Source: Pholiota molesta
Lineage: Eukaryota; Basidiomycota; Agaricomycetes; Agaricales; Strophariaceae
Length of the DNA: 64,000 nt
NCBI GenBank assembly: GCA_014925825.1
Contig: JACGCK010000055.1
Location: 62,001-126,000, forward strand
Direction of reading: 5' to 3'
Shown: positions 55,267-64,000 of the stretch, piece by piece
How the letters are laid out: every line of letters starts with the position of its first letter
Position numbering within the stretch: the first letter of the stretch is position 1
The notes under the pieces: generated by a model
Seen by the model: only the letters and a program-made list of their open reading frames with translations
The model's database searches: none
What the model was told of the DNA's origin: nothing
Made by a program: the position numbers and the translations under genes

Positions 55267-55809
55267 GAGGAGAGAGGGGGGATTTTTAGGTGTTCTTCTG
55301 TTGACCTCGCTTCCTTTATTGTGTCTATTTGATTAAATTTTCGAGGACCCTGTTCTTCCACGATGCATCGTTTACAATTCTTTAGAATATGATTGTCGAA
55401 CAAAACAGGAACGACGACATATTCCTTTCTACGCCGCTGGCCGGTGCCTCCTCTCAGACCTCGTATTTTTATTGTTTCCAGCAACGAAAGCCTGTCTTCG
55501 AAAAGGAGAAAAGGCCGCATTGTGTATTGTTGACGCAGAGGGCCAAGTACCGCTTTGAACAAGGACCGTTGTGCTTTGGACCAGGAACATGGTTATGCGC
55601 AATGTCAAAGCAAAGCCATTTTCAGAGATTCTGTTCTGCTTTCCAGTCGCTGACAAGAGATCCAGTGACTGCCTGCAGCTGCTTTGGATGGGCTCAACGG
55701 GGCAAGTGCGAGCATCTGAATGACATCCAGGTCCAAGCGCTGCGCGCTATATTGATAGATATGTCCCGAACTAGCAGTACGCTCAAGCGCACCTACCAAC
55801 GACCAACGC
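55267..55809. repeat. upstream flank of G2, duplicated copy of the G1 flank
   Basis: CTCGCTTCCTTTATTGTGTC at about 55308-55327 and the segment to about 55560 match the G1 flank at about 51760-52060. A frame at 55389-55829 is an accident of this flank. Confidence 0.6.
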
Positions 55810-56136
55810 CCAACGCTTGCATGGTTTAAGCTGGACCACGCGCCCCACTGCAACCAGACTGCAACACAGGTTCCGCCTGCAGAAGCTCCAACCCTGCTAA
55901 ATAGACTGACAAGATTCACGAATTGACCCTGGTGAACCGGTGACATGGGCCACCTCCGGCGCTTCGGGTGTGTGGCCAGCCCTTTGCATATTTGCGCTCT
56001 GTATCGCGTTGGCCGGCGGAGCAGATGGAAAGGAATCTTGAGTCTGGGGAACGCGCCGCAGGGGGAGTCTCGCCTTCGAAAATGGAAATTGCCGTTTTGG
56101 AACACCAATTTGATACTTATTTTATTGGAGGATTAG
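55810..56136 (+). pseudogene. RFVDFGC-family copy E, decayed
   Basis: PPAEAPTLLNR, RRFGCVAS, AEQMERNLESGERAAGGVSP and MEIAVLEHQFDTYF match the C-terminal domain of copy C but lie in three frames with internal stops. The upstream exons are absent. It stands next to the intact SPT2 gene and so marks the third (probably ancestral) occurrence of the RFVDFGC-SPT2 neighbourhood. Confidence 0.68.
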
Positions 56137-56872
56137 CTTCCTACACTTTCGGAAAATGCCTACGGGTACGGGAGACTATCAGCTTCCTGTCTAATAGAAT
56201 GTATCTTGTTGAAATCCATACCTCGACAGCACATACTTAGCCTGAGTAATAGTAGTAACTTTCCAACGAGATGCAGAATCAATTACACCGAGACAAAACA
56301 GGACGATGTGCTAGTTTACAGAGAGGGGACATGTATATATGTGGGTACGAAATTATGTATGTACGGAAACACAACAGCAACAGCAGGACAATCAGAACAG
56401 CAAGTACGTAGTAGGTAGGTATGCAGGAGAAAAATGGTAGTGATAACTATGGGGTACGTGGGCAGAGATGGGAAGCGAGAATGCCGAGTCGGGAACTTGG
56501 GAGGGTCTCTAAGGGAAACATGAGACAGGATAAACACTGGTTGGTTGATTGGGTTATGTATGGCGAAGATTGTGGTGTTGCGTAGAGATAGAGATAGAGA
56601 CGAAGAAAGGTAGATGGAAACAGGAAATATGAAGCCCTATCCGAGATTCCGTCCAGGCCAAACACAAAAGTGTAGAAAGACCGTCAAGTTCAGAAAGCCA
56701 AACAAGCCATGGATTGGCTAGCTAGCGATGAATGTATCCAGTAGGCAGTATGGTCCTTATGTATAAATGATAAAAGAAGAAGAAAAAAGAAAGAAAGAGA
56801 AAGAGATCGCGCGCAAAGCAAACGCGGTAAAGAATCAGTAACCAAACGGAACCAAAAAGAAGATACAACGTC
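56137..56872. other. 3' flank of SPT2
   Basis: AT-rich spacer with purine-rich runs at about 56770-56810. No gene is supported. Confidence 0.35.
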
Positions 56873-58475
56873 TTAGCGCCCGCGAGCCATCGCGCGCTCC
56901 TTCTCCTTCTTGCGCTGGCGTTTCTCCTCTTCGTGCCGGCGTTCGTCTTCCAGAGCCAGCATCTCTTCTCGCTTCGCGATACGGGCACTATATCAAAAGC
57001 ACAAAGGTCAGAGTTCATCCAGATCCCATGCAGACATTTTATAAACAAGACTGACCTCATCTTCTCCTCCCGCTCAAGAACGGTAGCATCCGCCTCCATA
57101 TCTTCATCATCACTCAGCACATCGCGCGAAATATACGCCCGCCGATCCTTTCCGAAAAGCTTCCAGATCTCCTGTGAGATATCCATTTCACCAGCACCAT
57201 CATGCCTGGGTCTGGAGCTCGCGCGCTTCTTCAACGGCGGAGGCGGGGGCGACTCAGATAGGCTGGGTGAGCGGGGGCGCTTGGATCGCTGATGGGCCGT
57301 GGTAGAGGCGGCGGCGGACGAAGGACGGTAGGAGGAAGTAGAAGTAGCTGCTGGCGCTGTCTTGTTAATCTTGGGGAATTTACTGTGGGCGAGAGAAGAG
57401 GGGTGGGTATCCGACGAGCTAGAGCGGGAGGTCGCAGTTGTCGGTCTATGGCCTGCGGAAGACGCAGTGGGCTTCGCAGGTGTGGATGCAGATTTGGCTG
57501 GACGGGGATCGTGCCGCTGGGAGGAGGCTGCAGAGGAGGATGCGGTTACGATACCTAGCACCGGTAATAACGGTGCATCATCAGCATGAGGACACAACGC
57601 TGGCCCAAGCATCTGAGCCACTCACGAGAAGCCGGCGTATCAGGGCGCGAAGGGGGCGCAGGGGACGCTACGGGCGCAGGCGACCTCTTCGCCGCATCCT
57701 TCTTCTTATCCGTGAACCAATCCGTGAACTGCGTCGCATCGCTCCCCTCGAGCACCTTCCTCGACGCGCGCACCTCCATCTGGATCTCGTCCTCCGTCCG
57801 CTTGTCCCGCTTCTTCGTGTTCAGCAGCAGCAGCGTATTCGGCTTCGCCGCCAAGCGGTCCTTCACGGAGCCGCCGCCGCCCATCGCCCCCGGCTCGTCG
57901 GCGGCCGCCCGCCCGCCCTGGTTCGAGACGATGTTCATCGCCCCGCCGGGGAGCCGCATCCCGCTCTTGCCGTACCCCCGGCTCGCCTGCGCCGGCCGCT
58001 TGCTCGACGCGAACAGGCGGCGCATCTCCGCCTGCTGCTTGCGCTCGCGGAGCTCCTCCCGCGTGAGCACGCCCCCGCTGTCCTGATCTGCGTCATCAGG
58101 CGCCCGCGGCCGGCGTGCCCCGCCTGACCCCCCCGCCGCCGCCCCTCCCACCCCAGCACCCGCGGGCTTCCCGCCCTTCCGCGGCCCGTAGCGCAGCGCC
58201 TCGCGCTGCTCGTCCTCGCGGCGCTGCAGGGCCGCCTCGCGCGCGCGGCGCTCGTCCTCGAGCCGCTGCAGGCGCGCCTGGTTGCGCTGCTCCTCCTCGA
58301 GCCTTCTGAGCCGCAGCTGCTTCTCCTGCTCGCGCTCGCGGGCCTCGCGCTCCGCCTGCTGCCGGCGCTGCAGCGCCTCCTTGCGCCGGCGCTCCGCGAG
58401 GGCGGTCTCGACGACCTGCTGGCTCTCGCGGGTGTGGGTGGCGCTGAGGGCCATCAGGGAGGCGAAGGAGGACAT
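56873..58475 (-). CDS. SPT2: SPT2 chromatin protein
   Basis: Three exons (58475-57626, 57554-57056, 56987-56873) give about 487 residues, intact. I start at MSSFASLMALSATH rather than at the in-frame upstream ATG at 58658, whose extra sequence looks like 5' UTR. The N half is an Arg/Glu/Gln-rich coiled coil (RRQQAEREAREREQEKQ and following). The middle is basic and Ser/Pro-rich. The C-terminal SPT2 domain reads SQEIWKLFGKDRRAYISRDV, SDDEDMEADATVLEREEKMR, then a basic helical tail RHEEEKRQRKKEKERAMARG. SPT2 is a conserved H3-H4 histone chaperone that travels with RNA polymerase II. Two truncated copies lie upstream at 46.6 and 53 kb. Confidence 0.92.
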
Positions 58476-58960
58476 GGTGTGTGAGGGTAGGACTGGATGA
58501 GTGGTTTCCGCTGGAGAGATAGTCGTTAATGGGCTGTTGTAGCCAGTGTGGTTAATCAAGAAAGACGGAGGGGAGGGGAGGACGACGAGGAGGGCGGTGG
58601 ACAAGGGTATCGTGGCAGCCCCGCCGCAACTGCATCTTCGTTTGGCTCTGTTTGCCACTCCCCTCCACCTCGGCCGTTGTGGGCGGGTCCAGACGTCTAA
58701 AATTCATTTCATTGCCACTGCATATCTACTGTTGTGCGTGCTTTTGTCCGTGATAATAATAACGCTGTGCTCGTAGGTACACAGCATATGTCAAAAAAGA
58801 GGTTCGTACAAAGGTCGTGAATGTGATTCGGATGTGATGCGAAAAAAGGGTGAGTAAGTGTGGATTTTTGAAACACCGATGTGCCTCCGGTCAGTCAGTA
58901 GTGTGATCACCCTTCAAGCTTCAAGTTCGCATTTGTATAAGTAGGGTTAGCATGATCCAC
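58476..58960. other. intergenic region between SPT2 and the MFS gene
   Basis: Holds the 5' flank of SPT2 and the 3' flank of the transporter. No gene is supported. Confidence 0.35.
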
Positions 58961-61110
58961 TCAGACATGCCGGGGGAGCATCGACGCGAACACCAGCGAC
59001 ACGCACGCCACCGAGAGGAGGACGTAGTACACCAGATAGCCCCCCATGTACCCCTCGCCGATCGATATGGAGAAGAGCGAGTTCGCCGCAGCCGGTCCGA
59101 TCGCGCGCATGATGCTAACCGACATCTGAATGGGCACCAGCCAGCGTGAGTCAGCCCAATCCACATGAGATAAGTACAGACGGGGGTCCACCAACCTGAC
59201 AGAGCCCGTTCGTCGCTCCGAGGGAGGCCCTATTCGGAGATGCGTTCGAGATGAAGATGAAGATGGCGCCTGCGGAATTCACGCCAAAGTTAGTCGTCGC
59301 CTTCCAGAACCCATAACGCGAGTTTAAAGGCAACAAAGTTAGCTCACCGTATGAAAGGCTTATAGCTATAGATGTGACAATCTGCAGCAGAATCACCGCC
59401 CACAGAAGCGTGCTATACCCTTGTGCGCGCGCGATGTGGTTCATAAGCGGGAACATCGCAAATACCGGAATGGCAGAGGTCATCCCCGCGATAAACAGTT
59501 TCTTCGACCCATAGCGGTCGTTGATCCACGCAAAGAAGAACACCTGGAACAGGCCGTTCAATACCCCAAAAACGGAAAGAATATTGCCAATCGTAGGCGG
59601 GGGTAACCCCAGGCCGCCCATCTCGATGGGCGTAGAAAAGAAGAGAGGCTGGACGGCGCGGAAGGCGATGTCCACAAGGGAGAGCGCAGCATAGTTCCCT
59701 GCGGCGATAACCACGCGGCGTGTCAGAAGGGCGCGGAGGGAGAGGGGTTTCGCCTCTTCTGCTACGTGCTCGACCACGATCGGCGTTGATTTTACGGGCG
59801 ATCCCACTTCGGTAATTTCAGGTCCTGCAGATGCAGCTGGCAGCTTCTCCTTCTTCAACCCCAGGTACTCCGAGAGAGGCGTCGGCGACACGACGGTCTC
59901 CTCCAGGAAAAGGAACGTAACGAGCCACGCGACAAGTGAAAACGTTGCTGGGACCGCACAGGGCAAGAAGTAGGGATATTTTTTGAGGAACTCATTATTC
60001 CCAAACAGACTGGGAAATCTGTCAGCGGGGCGAGCAAGTGAACCACCAATGATGGGCCCGAGCTGTGAAGCGAATTGTGTCAGATCATATATTGAATGGA
60101 TACTCCAAAATGCTTACCGTCCCGCCCGTGGACCATGCTATTGGCATATACGCATAGGCCTAAAGAAAGATGTGTTAAGATCGGAGAAATAAAATTCGAG
60201 ACAGGTTCCACGAAGTCCTCTCTCGTTGAACGGGCTAGTGGAGTCGTTGTGCACATCCATCGCAACCACTTTGGTCAGGCGCCGGTACATCCGAAGCCAG
60301 GATGCGACCGAATACGGGAGACTCATTTAGATTGGGTGCAGTTACAAATGACTCACTTTTGATATATTGGTTGCATCAGTCATTTCTGCCATCATGCTGA
60401 TAAGTTTTATCATTAGAATGAGACTGGTCCACCCGAGGATCATTACGCGAGTCAATGTACCTTTTAATAACACCAATGTTCCCATCTGAGGAAGAAAATC
60501 AGCGCAGTAAGAGAAGACTTGTTGATAAGAGCGTACTCAGTGCGCCATTCAAGCTTCGGCTGTAAAACGCGTCGAATAATTAGCTAATGTCTGCCTAGGG
60601 GTGTGCGGGAATGTACAGTACCTCAGGACCAAACCCCAGAAGGTTTTGGAGAGACCGAAGCAGTACATCGACACAGACAAGCCTGCGAGCCCAATGAGGA
60701 TAACAGGTTTTCGGCCGACGCGGTCAGATAGACGACTCCAGTGCAAGACCGTGAAGGCCTGAGTCAGAAAGAAAAGCGATTGCTAATGCATCGAGTCAGT
60801 ATGGCGATTAATTGCGAACGGATGTAGTTGTGCGCACCATGAGACCGACATAGTATCCCACTTGAGTCTCATTGCCGTTCGTGATGCCCAAGTCGCGAAT
60901 GAGCTGGTGTACGCGGTCAGTGTCGTGAGGATAAAGCGGAAGAACGAAGATATAGCGCACCTGGGGCGCGAATGGGTAGATGACCTGCGAGGTCAACGGC
61001 TCCGCGAGCTGCAGAAAGAGGACGATGGAGAACTGGAACCACGGCAGAGGGGTGACCTTTTTCTTGCCATGCTCCAAGAGAGGTGTCTCCTCGTCAATCC
61101 GGGCGGTCAT
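58961..61110 (-). CDS. Major facilitator superfamily transporter (ZIFL/YCR023C-like)
   Basis: Ten exons (61110-60961, 60903-60838, 60782-60622, 60559-60537, 60485-60461, 60396-60357, 60159-60118, 60062-59348, 59269-59196, 59125-58961) give about 486 residues, intact. MTARIDEETPLLEHGKKKV is a cytosolic N terminus with an acidic dileucine-like signal (EETPLLEH), which suggests vacuolar sorting (inference). TM1 follows, then the loop 2-3 MFS signature SRLSDRVGRKPVILIG and the TM5-type motif SLNGALNGNIGVIKS. A central hydrophilic loop between TM6 and TM7 carries EITEVGSPVKS. The C half includes INDRYGSKKLFIAG, and the protein ends in MLPRHV. The substrate is unknown; relatives are drug/zinc-type exporters or vacuolar carriers. 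Confidence 0.92.
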
Positions 61111-62819
61111 GAGAGGCGGAAGCGGTCGTCAAAAGCAAACGAAGAGAAGACGAGGAAAGGGGGAATAAATAAAGAAAATGTAGTCCGTATGGTGTAAAAA
61201 CGGACCGTAATGGCGCTGCTGGAGCCATGAATTACTTAAGCTGTTCTCTGCCGAGATGAAATTGCGAAAAGTACACGATCCAGCATCTTCTGATCCCTCT
61301 TTTCAGAGGGGAACAGGACGCATTTGGTCTTTTAGTCGCCCGAAGCTGTGGCGGGGATGATGGAAGGCCACCAACAGCCCGACATCCTAGACTATCATCC
61401 CCTGCCGGCAAGCCGGGCCTCCCATCTCGGCGCCCTCTCACTTCATTCAAGAACCTCCAGCAATCTGGTCTCATGTCCTTGAGCATTCGCTCTCATCGGC
61501 TAGCTATGACATATGGCGTAGACAAGAAAATCTATTTTATCTGATCTCTATCCAGCGCTGGTGACATGTTTCTCTGCTCTTGGACTAGAATGACTTGACT
61601 TGATGAACGTGAACAAGGCACCCACACATGTTATCACTCTCTGAATCTAGAGGCGACCAGAGTTTCTTCCCGAGCCCGCTTCTTCTCGAGCCCAAGTAAA
61701 TTTAACTTAGATTCTTCTTCTTCGCCTTCGTCGCCGATTCCTTGCACAGTTGCACTCGCCGCACAACTCAATCGCGCATCCTGGAGTAGGGTGTTTTATT
61801 TATATCCCAAGTCATATTTAGCACTTGCAAAGATCACATTTCTCCGCAATCGCTGTATACTTAACAAGACAGCCCCAGTCCTCAATCACCACTGGGGCGA
61901 TACACTTGTCAGATCGTATTGCGAAATGAAGACAGCTTCATCTGCCTTGGCCATTGACCGCCGCCTTCCCCACCTGTGCAACGCCGAGTCAGCGGAGTCC
62001 CGCCGGTCTCCACATCCGAATCGTCCGAACACCCATGGCCGAAACCCACCTCGTACCGACCGGTTATCCTTCCTTCACCTATTCGTATGTAACTGCCTGG
62101 AACTGCCTTCTTTTGGCTGGTAACGGGATAGTGCCTATGATGTAAAAGAGACAAGGGAGGTTTTGCCGGCGGGTATCTACCCAGACAAGCTTCGCTCAAG
62201 TAGCTGAAGGAAGGTTCGCTCTTTGAGGTTCTTATTCTCACTGATGGCGACATATCTTGTATCATTTCCAGGATACGTAGTATGCGCTCGTTGACTTACT
62301 AACGCAATCTTCACGGGAAGTGTAGTGGTTTGAGGAAGTCTGCACTGTGCAGTGCCAGTGGCCGACAATTGTAAATGCCTTATCTCTATTTTGAATACCG
62401 AAGCAACTATTTTGGAATTTCGAGTCAGAATACGGGAACACATATCGATTGGTAGCCTGGACCGCGGTCGGATTACTCTTCTTCAATCTCTAAGCCAAGG
62501 CTTCCAAGTTGAAGTACTGACTCATACTTCGTCCGAGGTCTTTGTAGTAGTACATAGGGCTTACGATTCGAAGGCTTCTTTGAAATGATCACCGCAGTTC
62601 GAACATAATTCGATTCTTTCTGGAACCCAACTGGAACCCTTGGAATGTTAGTGATAGTAATAACTGTACGAAATACATAACCTATGTTTTTCCTATTCTT
62701 CTCTTGCATAAACCACTTCGTAATCTTGGGCATTCGGGCACTTTGGCGATTTCAATGCGGTTTTCGCATGAGGCTAATGTCATACGTATTAAGATTACAA
62801 CGCAGCATTACCATGGTCC
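61111..62819. other. long intergenic region
   Basis: The promoter of the MFS gene is on the left. Open frames at 61232-61486, 61909-62265 and elsewhere show no domain and overlap on both strands. No gene is supported. Confidence 0.4.
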
Positions 62820-63010
62820 ATTACCGAACGGACTTCCCTAATTGAAGCCTCTAGAAACTGAACAGGTACACCTTCGAAGGTGTTCCATGGTACGAGTTTC
62901 GGAGTCCTTGGAAGGAGATTTCCGCACAGAGTCTAGGCGCGAAAAACGGTGAGGAACTCTAGAAACGGATACCGTCAGAGGTGCGCCGAATCTTTTCAAG
63001 TTTGCTCTAA
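62820..63010 (+). pseudogene. decayed fragment of an F-box/LRR gene
   Basis: TTACCGA.CGG.CTTCCC, GAA.CTGAACA, CGAAGGTGTT followed by ATGGTACGAG, and AGAGG.GCGCCGAATC occur in the same order as at about 44295-44505 of the F-box/LRR gene. Spacing is altered and no frame is open. Confidence 0.55.
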
Positions 63011-63518
63011 CAGTTACAATTGGATAGCAAACTCTGAGTTCGAGTTTGGTAGGACACCACCTGACACCACCAAGCTTTTGTGAAGAAATGATTGTTTCTG
63101 TTAATAGCGTAGAGGCGCTGGTTCTTGTATGTGTGCGCCTCAGGTGCGCCTCGCAACGAGCTCGCAACTGTAACGAGCTTCGGCGAAAGATGTCTCCCCA
63201 ATATTCTAGCGCGAATAAAACGCGATTGTGCCGGCGATCTCGTAGGAGTCAAAGCAAGTACATAGCAGTGTTGAAATGCTACTTTCGATGACCCGTTTCC
63301 CTTTTTAATAAATTCAATCACAACACTGGAGTTTCTTCACTAAGAGGTTCTCATGTAGATTCATACTTGCTGCAATATATGTTGCTCTCAAGATCACTCG
63401 GGAAAGTTAAAAGTTAAAAGTATGTGCATTAACACTGCCGAAACCAGTCGGACAGGCTCAGCAAACTATGGACTATGGTGTGTGTATATACATCCCTTGT
63501 AACATTTACGATAGATTT
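63011..63518. other. intergenic region
   Basis: 3' flank of the gene that enters from the right edge. Nothing else was recognised. Confidence 0.3.
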
Positions 63519-64000
63519 TTAGACATTTAGTTGGCGCCTGACTGCAGATGCCCATGATGCTCCGCTGACTGCCAAAGTCCGACGGTGAACGGAGCGGCGC
63601 GAGGCGCTGCCGGCATCCGGGGTGGCATCGGGTGTCGCGGCGGCGTCAGTCGCAGTAGCGTCCGTGGCGGCAGCGGTGGAAGTGGGGGTGCTGGCCCCAC
63701 CATCGACTGGTGTTGGCGTGGCATCTCCTCCGTTAGCAGGGGTTCCATCCGTGGAAGGGGCGGTAGTCCCATCGGCGGGGGGAGTCGTGCTGTCGGTAGC
63801 AGCGGAGGGGGTGCCAGTGGAAGTGGCGCTGGGGGCAGCGCTGTCAGTGGCGGTGGTGGGCGAAGCCGCGGCGGGCGCAGGCGTCGGGGCAGCATCCGGA
63901 ACGGCGGCGGGAGTGGCTGGCGTCGCAGTGGGAGTGCTTTCAGCAGCGGCACTGGTGGTGGCCGCAGGGTCAGCACCAGCGGCGGGGGGGACGGAGCCAG
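63519..64000 (-). CDS. 3' end of a Ser/Thr/Ala/Pro-rich (mucin-like) secreted-type protein (partial)
   Basis: On the minus strand a frame is open from the window edge to TAA at 63521-63519, about 160 residues. Its composition is Ala, Thr, Ser, Pro and Gly with Asp (SAAAESTPTATPATPAAVPD, TSTGTPSAATDST). Such O-glycosylatable low-complexity stretches are typical of fungal cell-wall or surface proteins. It ends after dibasic pairs (SRRSVHRRTLAVSGAS) with RRQLNV. A parallel frame (stop near 63527) reads as almost pure Pro/Leu and is less credible. The N terminus lies beyond the window. Confidence 0.55.
   Translation of the reverse strand, partial: GSVPPAAGADPAATTSAAAESTPTATPATPAAVPDAAPTPAPAAASPTTATDSAAPSATSTGTPSAATDSTTPPADGTTAPSTDGTPANGGDATPTPVDGGASTPTSTAAATDATATDAAATPDATPDAGSASRRSVHRRTLAVSGASWASAVRRQLNV

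Noticed and set aside
57438..58127. 229-codon plus-strand frame rich in Arg
   Set aside because: Mirror of the SPT2 coding strand, whose minus frame encodes a recognisable SPT2 domain.
63527..63976. 149-codon Pro/Leu-rich minus frame
   Set aside because: Parallel frame of the Ser/Thr/Ala/Pro-rich coding sequence; composition is implausible for a protein.
1..64000. CRISPR arrays, rRNA, tRNA, complete transposons
   Set aside because: None seen. Repeats are gene or exon duplications; no terminal inverted repeats, transposase or reverse transcriptase motifs were recognised.

Overview
The window looks like genomic DNA of a filamentous basidiomycete (Agaricomycetes). The evidence is intron-dense protein genes with introns of about 50-60 bp, a DUF6535 membrane protein, F-box paralogs, a basidiomycete-type P450, and two small CaaX-type lipopeptide pheromone precursors. 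No bacterial operon structure, CRISPR array, rRNA or tRNA was recognised. Exon coordinates were read by eye and may be off by a base or two.

Layout. 0-8 kb: a 3' gene fragment, an STK16/Env7-like kinase (+), a lysine-rich zinc-finger nuclear protein (-) and an unknown multi-TM protein (+). 8-13 kb: a BAHD-type acyltransferase (+) and a DUF6535 protein (-). 13.5-16 kb: two tandem mating-type pheromone precursor genes (-), both ending in CVVA. 16.5-18.8 kb: a formin-type GBD/FH3 gene without FH2. 19.6-22.3 kb: a 16-exon GMC oxidoreductase (-) with a 4-nt microexon. 24.7-31.5 kb: a P450 (+), two tandem F-box genes (-) and a relic of the P450 last exon. 31.8-42.7 kb: copy A of an unrecognised paralog family (here called the RFVDFGC family), a DENND6/FAM116-like gene, a DUF4604 gene, a CPSF6-like RRM gene, copy B, and a small secreted protein. 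43-58.5 kb: an F-box/LRR-like gene, then a segmental array [RFVDFGC copy - SPT2 fragment - repeat-rich gene], present twice (G1 and G2) and followed by a third RFVDFGC relic beside the intact SPT2 gene. 58.9-64 kb: an MFS transporter, an F-box relic and the 3' end of a Ser/Thr/Ala/Pro-rich secreted-type protein.

Overall reading. Housekeeping genes (kinase, SPT2, RRM protein, DENN protein, MFS) are interleaved with fast-evolving accessory material. The most interesting items are the pheromone pair, the RFVDFGC/SPT2/G array with its tandem exon duplication, and the microexon.

A caution for every user of this sequence: many conserved genes are broken by single missing bases, nearly all placed in runs of identical bases, while other long genes are perfectly open. 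I favour base-calling or consensus error over mass pseudogenisation, so genes carrying only such breaks are annotated as CDS.
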